From the NCBI GenBank assembly GCA_041493345.1, contig JBGPYQ010000218.1, forward strand, positions 1-5,820: 5,820 bases of DNA, given 5' to 3'. Made by a program: the position numbers and the translations under genes. This DNA is from VBDM01 sp041493345. Its GTDB lineage: Bacteria; Pseudomonadota; Gammaproteobacteria; Burkholderiales; SG8-39. Shown in pieces: positions 1 through 5,818 of this stretch (the first letter of the stretch is position 1; each line of letters starts with the position of its first letter). The notes beneath the pieces are model-generated. The model worked only from the letters and a program-made list of their open reading frames with translations, did no database searches and was not told where the DNA came from.

Positions 1-448
1 GGGTCATTTCGCGCGGCACGTGCCAGTCGGGCGCGTACGGCAGCGCCGAGGGGGCGATCGTCTGCCAGGCGCCTTCTTCGGCCTTGAGCGGCTTGCCGCC
101 GAGCGCGGGCGGCAGGGTCGAGCCCTTGCGCCCTGCATGCCCGAGCTGCAGGCCGTGCGCCGCCACCCCGTATTTCCTGCAAAAGTCGATGACGCGCTTC
201 ATCGCTGCTTCGTTCTCGTCGGAGTACATGCCGGCGCACTTCAGCGAAATGCGGCCTTCGGCACTCACGTGCGTCGACTCGGTCATCACCAGCGCGCCCG
301 CACCGAGCGAAAACTGGCCGAGGTGCATCAGGTGCCAGTCGTTGGCCGTGCCGTTGTCCGAGTTGTACTGGCACATCGGCGAGACGACGATGCGGTTCTT
401 CAGGGCGAGGCCCCGAAGCGTTATCGGGGCGAAAAGAGCGCTTGCCAT
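1..448 (-). CDS. NADH:flavin oxidoreductase, Old Yellow Enzyme family (YqjM/XenA-like), partial
   Basis: This is the N-terminal 149 residues of an FMN-dependent ene-reductase; the rest lies beyond the left edge of the window. Family members reduce activated C=C bonds (enones, some nitro compounds and other xenobiotics) with NAD(P)H in the cytoplasm. Seen: an opening LFAPITLRGLALKNRI, then SPMCQY at residues 23-28, WHLMHLG at 39-45, an EGRIS turn at 64-68, and QLGHAGRK at 101-108. Cys26 and Tyr28 match by position the redox-tuning Cys and active-site Tyr of YqjM. His98, Gln101 and Arg107 fit the flavin/substrate region. The segment around WQTIAPSALPYAPDWHVPREM resembles XenA-type enzymes. The start is the ATG at 448-446, with GGAG about 10 bases upstream. 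There is no signal peptide. It follows the amidohydrolase gene in the same direction but lies beyond a strong terminator, so it probably has its own promoter. Family assignment is secure; the substrate is unknown. Confidence 0.93.
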   Translation of the reverse strand, partial: MASALFAPITLRGLALKNRIVVSPMCQYNSDNGTANDWHLMHLGQFSLGAGALVMTESTHVSAEGRISLKCAGMYSDENEAAMKRVIDFCRKYGVAAHGLQLGHAGRKGSTLPPALGGKPLKAEEGAWQTIAPSALPYAPDWHVPREMT

Positions 449-516
449 GTTGTTTGAACTCCGTGTTCGGGTTTGCAGGTTTGCGATCGAGGTGCAGCGT
501 CAGGAAGACGTAGTAT

Positions 517-547
517 GCCTCGAACGCACGCGCCCTGTGCTCGAGGC
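517..547. repeat. Imperfect hairpin in the leader of the ene-reductase gene
   Basis: GCCTCGA (517-523) pairs with TCGAGGC (541-547). Inside it, GCAC (526-529) pairs with GTGC (537-540), leaving a two-base bulge and a seven-base loop. It lies between the terminator at 560-602 and the start codon at 448. It could be an operator dyad or a leader hairpin for the ene-reductase gene. No T-run follows on the minus strand, so it is not an intrinsic terminator. Its function is not shown by the sequence. Confidence 0.4.
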
Positions 548-559
548 CGGTCGATCCGG

Positions 560-602
560 AAAAAAACAGGCTCCGCGTCGCCGCAAGCCGCGACGCGGAG
601 CC
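560..602 (-). terminator. Rho-independent terminator of the Tat amidohydrolase gene
   Basis: A perfect 12-bp stem is formed by GGCTCCGCGTCG (569-580) and CGACGCGGAGCC (591-602). One further C-G pair (581/590) leaves an 8-base loop. Read on the minus strand, the stem is followed at once by TG and then seven T (566-560). It begins 18 bases after the amidohydrolase stop codon (623-621). The GC-rich stem plus U-tract is textbook and works only on the minus strand. It should largely insulate the ene-reductase gene from read-through. Confidence 0.93.
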
Positions 603-620
603 TCGCTTCTGAAACAGGTT

Positions 621-2222
621 TTATTGGCTGCTGAACAGGTCCTGCGTGATGCCCGCCGCGGCGAAGATGTGGTCGCGCGAGGCCTCAAGCTGCCGGCGCA
701 GTTGCGGAAGATCGACGTCGAGCAGCTTTCCTTTCCACTTGCGCACCTTGCCCGCGACGATCACGGTCTCGACGTTGGTGCGGTCCATCAGCGATACCAC
801 TGCCCCCGGCACCTGGTTGAGCGGCGCCACGTTGATCGCTTCGGCGTCGAGGATGATGATGTCGGCTTCCTTGCCCGGCGTGAGCGAACCGACCTTGTCA
901 TCCAGCCGCAGGTGCTTCGCGCCGTTCATGGTGGCGTAGCGCAGCACGTCGCGCGTCGTGAGCAGGGCCGGCGTGCCGGCGGCCGGCGTCGGCCACTGGC
1001 CGGGGTATATGAATGTTCCTTGCTCGAGGATCATCTGGTTCACGACCATGCGCTGCATGTTCATCATCACGCGCATCTGGGTGAAGAAGTCCGCAGTCAT
1101 CGTGCACTCCACGTCCGTGCTCAGGGACGGCTCCATCTTCAGGCTTTGCATCTTGAGGATGGGCGGGATCCCGTGGCGCATGTTCATTTCGATCGGGACG
1201 GCGAGCGAGACTTGCGCGCCGGCGTCGTGGACCCCCTTCCAGCCATCGTCGGACATCCCGGTCATGTGGATGAACAGGTTGTCGGACCCGAGCCCCAGTT
1301 TACCGCTGTCGCCGCCCTTGCCTTGGGCGAGCAAGTCGAGGGTCGGGCGTATTCCGAACGGGGACAGGATATGCGCCGCAATCTGGAGATGGAGCTCGTC
1401 GCGCCCGATCTTCCAGGCCTTCTCGTAGCCCGGGAGGTAGACCTCGCCGCCCATGATCATGTGGACGAGCTGGTCGCTCGAGGAGAACCACGTCTTCTTG
1501 ATGCGGCGCGCGTCGTCCGGATACGCATAATGCGAGTTGGTCGTGAAAGCGCCCTCGAAATAGCCGAAGGCGGCGCGGCGCCCCGTCTTGAATAGCGCCT
1601 CGATCGCGGCGTCGGAGTGCTCGGGCGAGTGATGGATCTGCGAGATGTCGTGCACCGTGGTGACGCCGTCGTCGAGCTGGCTCAAGCCACCGAACAGCTC
1701 GTTGATATAGACGTCCTGCGGCCGGTAGACCGGAGCGAACTTCTGAAGAATGAATTCGTAGTAGGTAGTGTTCCCGCTCGGCGTGTTCGACCCGTCGTTG
1801 ATCAGTATCCCGTCGGCGAGGAAGCTGCGCAGCGCCGTCTCGAACTGGTGGTGGTGCGTATCGATGAAGCCTGGCATGACGATGCGGCCGCGCGCGTCGA
1901 TCTCGGCCGCGCCGCCCGCGTGCAGGTTCGGCCCGATCTCCTTGATCATCTTGCCCTCTACCAGCACGTCGGCCTTGGGAAAATCGCCGACGTTCGGGTC
2001 CATCGACATCACGGCGCCGCCGCGGATGACGTAGCGCCGGTCCCGCCGGCCGCTGTCCCTGGGAGCCTCATCGTCGTTCTGCGCCGCAGCAGGGCGCGGG
2101 GTGAATAAATTCAGCGCCGCCGCGCCAACCGCGGTCGCCGTCGAGGCCTTCAGGAAATCGCGCCGTCCGAATTGTGAACCGGAATGGTCCTGCGGTATTC
2201 CTTCATCGCACAGTTTGCACAT
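621..2222 (-). CDS. Tat-exported metal-dependent amidohydrolase (cytosine deaminase/TRZ-ATZ-like)
   Basis: This 533-residue protein hydrolyses an unknown substrate, probably a C-N bond in a heterocycle or amide, in the periplasm. Seen: a leader with GRRDFLKAS (19-27), a small hydrophobic stretch, and an AAA cleavage site at 45-47 (twin-arginine signal). A beta-sandwich lead-in follows (about 63-112), then the TIM-barrel metal site: His123 and His125 in DTHHHQ, His284 in AAHI, His319 in FIHM, and Asp370 in STDVEC. The C-terminal LTPGKEADIIILDA (447-460) is typical of the superfamily. Residue 287, three after His284, is Ser; some deaminase and triazine-hydrolase relatives carry Glu there, so deamination should not be assumed. 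The first residues, MCKLC, contain Cys-x-x-Cys upstream of the Tat motif, which is unusual. The start is decided by GGAGGGGG at 2238-2231, eight bases before ATG. It is a monocistronic unit with a promoter candidate at 2274-2302 and a terminator at 560-602. Family is secure; activity is unknown. Confidence 0.93.
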   Translation of the reverse strand: MCKLCDEGIPQDHSGSQFGRRDFLKASTATAVGAAALNLFTPRPAAAQNDDEAPRDSGRRDRRYVIRGGAVMSMDPNVGDFPKADVLVEGKMIKEIGPNLHAGGAAEIDARGRIVMPGFIDTHHHQFETALRSFLADGILINDGSNTPSGNTTYYEFILQKFAPVYRPQDVYINELFGGLSQLDDGVTTVHDISQIHHSPEHSDAAIEALFKTGRRAAFGYFEGAFTTNSHYAYPDDARRIKKTWFSSSDQLVHMIMGGEVYLPGYEKAWKIGRDELHLQIAAHILSPFGIRPTLDLLAQGKGGDSGKLGLGSDNLFIHMTGMSDDGWKGVHDAGAQVSLAVPIEMNMRHGIPPILKMQSLKMEPSLSTDVECTMTADFFTQMRVMMNMQRMVVNQMILEQGTFIYPGQWPTPAAGTPALLTTRDVLRYATMNGAKHLRLDDKVGSLTPGKEADIIILDAEAINVAPLNQVPGAVVSLMDRTNVETVIVAGKVRKWKGKLLDVDLPQLRRQLEASRDHIFAAAGITQDLFSSQ

Positions 2223-2273
2223 CTTGGTTTCCCCCTCCGAAGTGAGTCATGCGGAATCACAACTCGTGCGGTC

Positions 2274-2302
2274 ATTCTGCAGTCGAACCATGCCGGTGTA
2301 AA
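2274..2302 (-). promoter_or_regulatory. Putative sigma-70 promoter of the Tat amidohydrolase gene
   Basis: Read on the minus strand, TTTACA (2302-2297; five of six against TTGACA) is separated by exactly 17 bases from CAGAAT (2279-2274; four of six against TATAAT). Transcription would start near 2267, giving a 5' leader of about 45 bases that carries the GGAGGGGG ribosome binding site. Spacing and placement are good, but the -10 is weak, so this remains a prediction. Confidence 0.4.
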
Positions 2303-2359
2303 CCCCGTATTCAGTGCTTCGTGCCCGCCCGCGCGCAAGTGGGCAGAGACCCACCAGGG

Positions 2360-2391
2360 TGCTCGCCGATTCATGCGCGGGTGGGCGAGCA
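2360..2391. repeat. Inverted repeat, 8-bp arms, upstream of the Tat amidohydrolase
   Basis: TGCTCGCC (2360-2367) and GGCGAGCA (2384-2391) are perfect inverted copies with a 16-base spacer. A smaller inverted repeat, GTGGG/CCCAC (2339-2343 and 2350-2354), lies next to it. They sit 40-90 bases upstream of the promoter candidate at 2274-2302. They could be an operator, folded RNA, or a chance result of high GC. No T-tract follows on either strand, so they are not terminators. Confidence 0.35.
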
Positions 2392-2430
2392 ACCACGCGG
2401 GGTTCCGAGGAGATTGTCAGTCACGTGCCT

Positions 2431-2680
2431 TGCCCACGCCTCGCCCTCGGTGGCGGGTCGGCCGCGTCGGTGTTCAGGAAGGAGGCCCTGGCCGAACCCG
2501 GCAATATCCGCTTGCGTCAGGCCGCGGGCACTGTCCACGTGCACCCGAACGGCCGCTTTGTGTATGGAGTAAACCGCGCCGACGACACGTCGGGGCTCGC
2601 GTGCAAGGAATCGCGGATTCGGCGCGGAGATTCGTTTGGGGCAGGAACTCCAATCGCGCGAGCCGTGCCAATATATACTA
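2431..2680 (+). pseudogene. Remnant of a lactonase-type beta-propeller gene (6-phosphogluconolactonase/YbhE-like)
   Basis: On the plus strand, frame 1 reads VFRKEALAEPGNIRLRQAAG and, directly after, TVHVHPNGRFVYGVNRAD (about 2470-2583). The HPNGRFVYGVNRA stretch is what I recognise from lactonase_2-type seven-bladed beta-propellers, which usually run to about 330-430 residues. After it the frame loses resemblance. About 50 bases later a different frame (about 2630-2680) reads FVWGRNSNRAS, which resembles the family's FAGGENSIAVF strand, suggesting at least one frameshift. No start codon with a ribosome binding site and no remaining blades are visible, so this looks like a decayed internal fragment. 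Its orientation is opposite to both flanking hydrolase genes. Recognition is from memory of the family, not from a search, and the borders are approximate. Beta-propeller lactonases often accompany catabolic hydrolases, so the locus may once have had another step. Confidence 0.5.
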
Positions 2681-2735
2681 GGGTGATCCGGGCCGCAATA
2701 TCGCCGGGCAGTGCATCACGGCGACTCGCCGCCGC

Positions 2736-3686
2736 TCAAAACGCGTAAAGCTTCGCCGGATTGTCCACCAGGATCTTCTTGCGGGTCCCCGGATCAGGCG
2801 CCCACACCGGCAGCTGGTTCAACACAAGGCCGTCGTCGACCTGGAACAGCGGCGTCAGGTCGGCCGCCTTGCGTCCGGAGCCTGAATTCGGATGCGGCCA
2901 GTTCGTCCCCCAGACGATGCGCTCGGGGTTCGCGGCAATCAGCGCTTTGGCGAGCGGCACGAAGCCGGCGTAGTCCGGTCGCGGGCCGGCCGTGACCGAG
3001 ATCTTGACGTAGGCCTTTCCCGACCGGACCAGTTGAACCAGCTCGGCGAAGCCGGGCTGCTGCGGACCGAGCTCCGCGCGCGCACCGCCGAAATGGTCGA
3101 ACACGACCGGCACGGGCGAGGCGGCGACCAGGTCCTTGATCGCGGAGATCATCGCCAGGTTCGTGAACATCTGGACGTGCCAGTTGCGGCTCTTCATGCG
3201 CTCGGCGGCCGTCTGGAACCGCCGGCGGCCGACGGCTGGGTCTTCGGTGCCGCCGGTGGCGAGATTGAGCCGGATACCGCGCACGCCGGCCCGGCCCATG
3301 GCGTCGAGCTCGCTCTCCGGCGTCTTGTCGTCGATGACGGCGACCCCGCGCGCATCCGCCCCGCGCGCCTTCATGCCGTAGAGCGTGGCCGAGTTATCGG
3401 TGCCGTAGACGCTCGGCGTGACGATCACCACGCGCTGCATGTGCAGCGCCTTGTGCAGCGCCGCCATCTCCTCGGGCAGCGCCATCTCCGGCGTATAGAC
3501 GCGGCCCGAGAAGAACGGAAATTTCTCCGGGTCGCCGTGAATGTGGGTATGGCAATCGCATGCGCCGGCCGGCATGTCGAAATTCACCGGCGTGGCCGGC
3601 TGGGCCGCTTTGGCAAGGACCGTACGGGTGTGCATGATGACTCCGGCCGCAATGGCTCCGAGCAGAATATCGCGTCGCGTTGGCAT
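2736..3686 (-). CDS. Amidohydrolase_2 / LigI-like TIM-barrel hydrolase with Tat-like leader
   Basis: A 316-residue protein of the COG3618-type amidohydrolase_2 family, whose members include lactonases such as 2-pyrone-4,6-dicarboxylate hydrolase (LigI) and 4-sulfomuconolactonase. Seen: TRRDILLG at 3-10 and a short hydrophobic run to about 18, consistent with a Tat signal (cleavage near residues 25-28). Then CDCHTHIHGD (His46, His48), the family-like VTPSVYGTDNSATL (89-102), GVRGIRLN (134-141), FDHFGG (His198 at 196-201) and WGTNWPHP at 259-266. Residue 262 is Asn where many relatives, LigI included, have a catalytic Asp. The length is normal and there are no frame defects. The reading frame stays open far upstream, but the ATG at 3686 is fixed by AGGAGGA at 3698-3692, by the leader and by the loss of homology above it. 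It is divergent from the monooxygenase gene and may share control with it. A role in hydrolysing a ring lactone or related cyclic intermediate is inference. Confidence 0.9.
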   Translation of the reverse strand: MPTRRDILLGAIAAGVIMHTRTVLAKAAQPATPVNFDMPAGACDCHTHIHGDPEKFPFFSGRVYTPEMALPEEMAALHKALHMQRVVIVTPSVYGTDNSATLYGMKARGADARGVAVIDDKTPESELDAMGRAGVRGIRLNLATGGTEDPAVGRRRFQTAAERMKSRNWHVQMFTNLAMISAIKDLVAASPVPVVFDHFGGARAELGPQQPGFAELVQLVRSGKAYVKISVTAGPRPDYAGFVPLAKALIAANPERIVWGTNWPHPNSGSGRKAADLTPLFQVDDGLVLNQLPVWAPDPGTRKKILVDNPAKLYAF

Positions 3687-3691
3687 GGGTT

Positions 3692-3698
3692 TCCTCCT
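3692..3698 (-). promoter_or_regulatory. Shine-Dalgarno site fixing the start of the LigI-like hydrolase
   Basis: On the minus strand, AGGAGGA stands five bases before the ATG at 3686. This decides against a much longer protein, because the frame remains open without a stop up to about 4910, antisense to the monooxygenase. Confidence 0.75.
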
Positions 3699-3740
3699 GG
3701 GGTGGAATCTTATCAGGCGATCATCTACCACGCGACGACA

Positions 3741-3757
3741 GGCGGCGGTCTGCCGCC
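3741..3757. promoter_or_regulatory. GC-rich hairpin in the divergent intergenic region
   Basis: GGCGGC (3741-3746) and GCCGCC (3752-3757) form a perfect 6-bp stem around a 5-base loop. It lies 55 bases upstream of the hydrolase start and about 30-45 bases upstream of the monooxygenase start. It may be an operator shared by the two divergent genes or a leader hairpin on the monooxygenase mRNA. I could not identify a convincing promoter pair for either direction in 3687-3785. Confidence 0.35.
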
Positions 3758-3785
3758 AAACATGGCCGTGGAATAACCCGGAGAA

Positions 3786-5423
3786 TTGGGCGAGAATCCC
3801 GCGGTGGAGACTCAGGTTCTCGTCGTCGGAGCGGGGCCGGTCGGGCTCACGCTCGCCCTTGACCTGGGCCGGCGGGGCGTAGCTTGCATGCTGATCGAGC
3901 GCAACGAGACCTCGATTCAGCTTCCCAAGATGGAGCGCTGCAACGCCCGGACGATGGAGATATACCGTCGCTTGGGGATCGCCGAAAAAGTCCGCGATGC
4001 CGGCTTGCCGCGCGGCGCGCCGATGGACGTCTTTCTGGCGACATCGATGGCCGATCCTTCGATCGTCCGGTTGCCGTATCCTTCCGTGGCCGAGGCCAAA
4101 GCCGAGATCGCCGCGCACAATGACGGACGGCCGCTCGAGCCGTATCAGCTGATCTCGCAATACACGCTCGAACCCCTGCTGAGATCGATCGTAGAGACGC
4201 TGCCGGGCGTGAGCGTGCGCTTTGGCTGCGAATTGACGACGTTCACGCAGGATGCCGGTTCGGTTTCCGCCACCGTCAGGACGAGCACCGGAGCGAACGA
4301 AACGATTCGCGCTGCGTATCTGGTCGGATGCGACGGGGGCTCCAGCACCGTCCGCAAGCAGCTCGGCATCCCGTTGCAGGGCGAAGGCAACATCCGCAAG
4401 CTCAGGCAGGCGCTTTTCCTTTGCGAGGACTTGTACGAGCGCATCCCGATGGGTAAGGGCCGGCACTACCACATTGCCGAGGGACCTCTGTTCCCGTTCA
4501 TCATCCTCCAGGACAGCGCCCGGCACTGGACTCTGCATGCGGCCGCGTCCAGCGACGTCGAAATGGCGGAGATCTTCAAGCGCTCGCTCGCGATGCCGAT
4601 CGAGTTCAAGCTGCTGTCCGTCAACGAATGGACGCAGCATCTGCTCTGTGCGGAGCGTTACGGCGAAGGCCGCGTTTTTATCGCCGGAGACGCCGCGCAT
4701 CTGGTTATCCCGACCGGGGGCCTGGGCATGAACACCGGAGTAGGAGACGCCATCGACCTTTCGTGGAAGCTGGCGGCCACATTGGCGGGATGGGGCGGCC
4801 CGCGTCTGCTCGCTTCCTACCGGAGGGAGCGCCGGCCGATCGGTTTGCGCAACGTGAAAGCCTCCGCCGCTGCGATGAGCGGACGGCTCAGCTGGCGCGC
4901 GGCCTATCACCCCGGCGTCCGGCAGAACACGCCCGAAGGCGCGGCAATCCGCGCCGAAATGGCGAAGCGTTTCGACCTCGAGCAGCGCAAGGTCACCGAG
5001 ATTCTGGGAATCGAGGCGGGCTATCGGTACGTGGACTCGCCCGTGGTTTGGAACGAGCCCGGCGAGGGCCCCGATCCGGACAATCCTCGTTATGTCGCGA
5101 CGACCTGGCCGGGCGCGCGTCTACCGCACGTTTGGCTGAACGACGGCACCGCCCTGCATGATCGTCTGGGTCCGGGCTATACGCTGCTGCATTTTGGTGG
5201 GAAATTCGGCGGGACACCGGTGGATACCTCGAACCTCGCGCGAGCGTTGCGTGCACGGGGCGCACCGCTTGAGGTGCTCGATATCGGGGACGAGCCGGCG
5301 CGCGACATCTATGGCTGCGACGCGCTGCTGGTGAGACCCGATCTGCACGTGGTCTGGCGCGGCAACCCATCTCCGGAAGCGGCAGAAGCCATCGCGGCTG
5401 TTGCAACCGGCCACAATCCTTGA
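3786..5423 (+). CDS. FAD-dependent aromatic-ring monooxygenase (MhpA/PheA/TfdB-like, class A)
   Basis: A 545-residue cytoplasmic flavoprotein of the family that hydroxylates phenolic or related rings with O2 and NAD(P)H. Seen: the dinucleotide fold VLVVGAGPVGLTLALDLGRR (11-30; GxGxxG at Gly15, Gly17 and Gly20) with the acidic end of strand 2 at IER (37-39). The FAD/NAD(P)H signature CDGGSSTVRKQLGI is at 182-195 (Asp183-Gly184). RVFIAGDAAHLVIPTGGLGM is at 296-315 (Gly301-Asp302), followed by NTGVGDAIDLSWKLA. The C-terminal part (about 440-540) resembles the thioredoxin-like tail of this group. The start is uncertain: TTG at 3786 has GGAG only two bases upstream, whereas GTG at 3804 has a weak GGGCGAG nine bases upstream and gives a typical N-terminus beginning just before the dinucleotide fold. 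An in-frame stop at 3774 excludes longer versions. Numbering here uses TTG. The next gene follows after 14 bases. Substrate unknown. Confidence 0.93.
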   Translation: MGENPAVETQVLVVGAGPVGLTLALDLGRRGVACMLIERNETSIQLPKMERCNARTMEIYRRLGIAEKVRDAGLPRGAPMDVFLATSMADPSIVRLPYPSVAEAKAEIAAHNDGRPLEPYQLISQYTLEPLLRSIVETLPGVSVRFGCELTTFTQDAGSVSATVRTSTGANETIRAAYLVGCDGGSSTVRKQLGIPLQGEGNIRKLRQALFLCEDLYERIPMGKGRHYHIAEGPLFPFIILQDSARHWTLHAAASSDVEMAEIFKRSLAMPIEFKLLSVNEWTQHLLCAERYGEGRVFIAGDAAHLVIPTGGLGMNTGVGDAIDLSWKLAATLAGWGGPRLLASYRRERRPIGLRNVKASAAAMSGRLSWRAAYHPGVRQNTPEGAAIRAEMAKRFDLEQRKVTEILGIEAGYRYVDSPVVWNEPGEGPDPDNPRYVATTWPGARLPHVWLNDGTALHDRLGPGYTLLHFGGKFGGTPVDTSNLARALRARGAPLEVLDIGDEPARDIYGCDALLVRPDLHVVWRGNPSPEAAEAIAAVATGHNP

Positions 5424-5426
5424 GCC

Positions 5427-5434
5427 AGGGAGGA
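5427..5434 (+). promoter_or_regulatory. Shine-Dalgarno site deciding the cupin start
   Basis: AGGGAGGA ends three bases before the ATG at 5438. It supports ATG rather than the in-frame TTG at 5420, which overlaps the monooxygenase stop and has no ribosome binding site. Its place just after the monooxygenase stop suggests translational coupling. Confidence 0.75.
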
Positions 5435-5437
5435 CGC

Positions 5438-5818
5438 ATGCGCGTAGTCAGGATATTCACCAGGGACTCGGGGGAATCGGCGATCGAGATCCGCCAGGTC
5501 CCGATGAGCGGGGCGGCGCGGCCCATGTCGGAAACCTACAAGTGCGAGTCCATGTTTTTTCGCGAGACGCCCGAAGGCCACGTCCAGGATTTTCACAGCG
5601 CTCCCCGGCGCCAGTTGATTTTCCTCACCTCGGGCATCCTCGAGCTCGAGGCGAGCGACGGCAAACGCACTATCTGCCGGCCGGGAGACCTGATCTTCGC
5701 CGAAGACATGCAGGGCAAGGGCCACATCACCCGCTCGCTGCGCGGCACGCGCGGCTTCGTTCACGTGATCGTCCCCGAGGAATTCGACGTCTCGGGCTGG
5801 CCGATGGCCGAGTCCTGA
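5438..5818 (+). CDS. Small single-domain cupin protein
   Basis: A complete 126-residue protein with one cupin barrel and no export signal. Seen: GHVQDFHSAPRRQLIFLTSG at 47-66, which covers cupin motif 1, and RPGDLIFAEDMQGKGH at 81-96, which covers motif 2. Possible metal ligands are His48 or Asp51, His53, Gln59 and His96; Gln59 occupies the position of the usual Glu, and the His-x-His spacing is not canonical. I recall APRRQ and GKGH as recurring in a family of small uncharacterised cupins, so this looks like a family feature and not decay. The start at 5438 has a strong ribosome binding site 14 bases after the monooxygenase stop, so the two genes are very likely one operon. It may act on, or protect, a product of the hydroxylation step, but that is inference. 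It could also be a non-catalytic sensor or isomerase. The window ends two bases after its stop, so any terminator is out of view. Confidence 0.88.
   Translation: MRVVRIFTRDSGESAIEIRQVPMSGAARPMSETYKCESMFFRETPEGHVQDFHSAPRRQLIFLTSGILELEASDGKRTICRPGDLIFAEDMQGKGHITRSLRGTRGFVHVIVPEEFDVSGWPMAES

Noticed and set aside
84..1595. A 503-codon open frame on the plus strand across the ene-reductase and amidohydrolase region
   Set aside because: It is antisense to two well-supported genes and crosses the terminator; its translation is low-complexity Arg/Ala/His-rich with no recognisable motif, typical of shadow frames in GC-rich DNA.
2667..2681. An AT-rich patch (CCAATATATACTAGG) as a promoter
   Set aside because: TATACT resembles a -10, but I found no acceptable -35 at the right spacing and no gene starting downstream on the plus strand; it may only be relaxed composition in the decayed region.
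2184..2681. A 165-codon plus-strand open frame as an intact gene
   Set aside because: It has no motif over most of its length and overlaps the start of the Tat amidohydrolase; only its last part may be a frame-shifted piece of the lactonase remnant.
2719..2731. A palindrome (CGGCGA-C-TCGCCG) just past the LigI-like hydrolase stop as a terminator
   Set aside because: A one-base loop cannot form as drawn, and no T-run follows on the minus strand.
3687..4910. A 5' extension of the LigI-like hydrolase to give a 724-residue protein
   Set aside because: The extra part is antisense to the monooxygenase, has no family resemblance, and the ATG at 3686 has a strong ribosome binding site and a plausible export leader.
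5420..5437. A TTG start for the cupin that adds six residues
   Set aside because: It overlaps the preceding stop codon, has no upstream ribosome binding site, and the purine-rich site at 5427-5434 is correctly spaced only for the ATG at 5438.
5309..5764. A minus-strand open frame of 151 codons at the right end
   Set aside because: It overlaps the monooxygenase C-terminus and the cupin, both with clear motifs, and shows no motif or ribosome binding site of its own.
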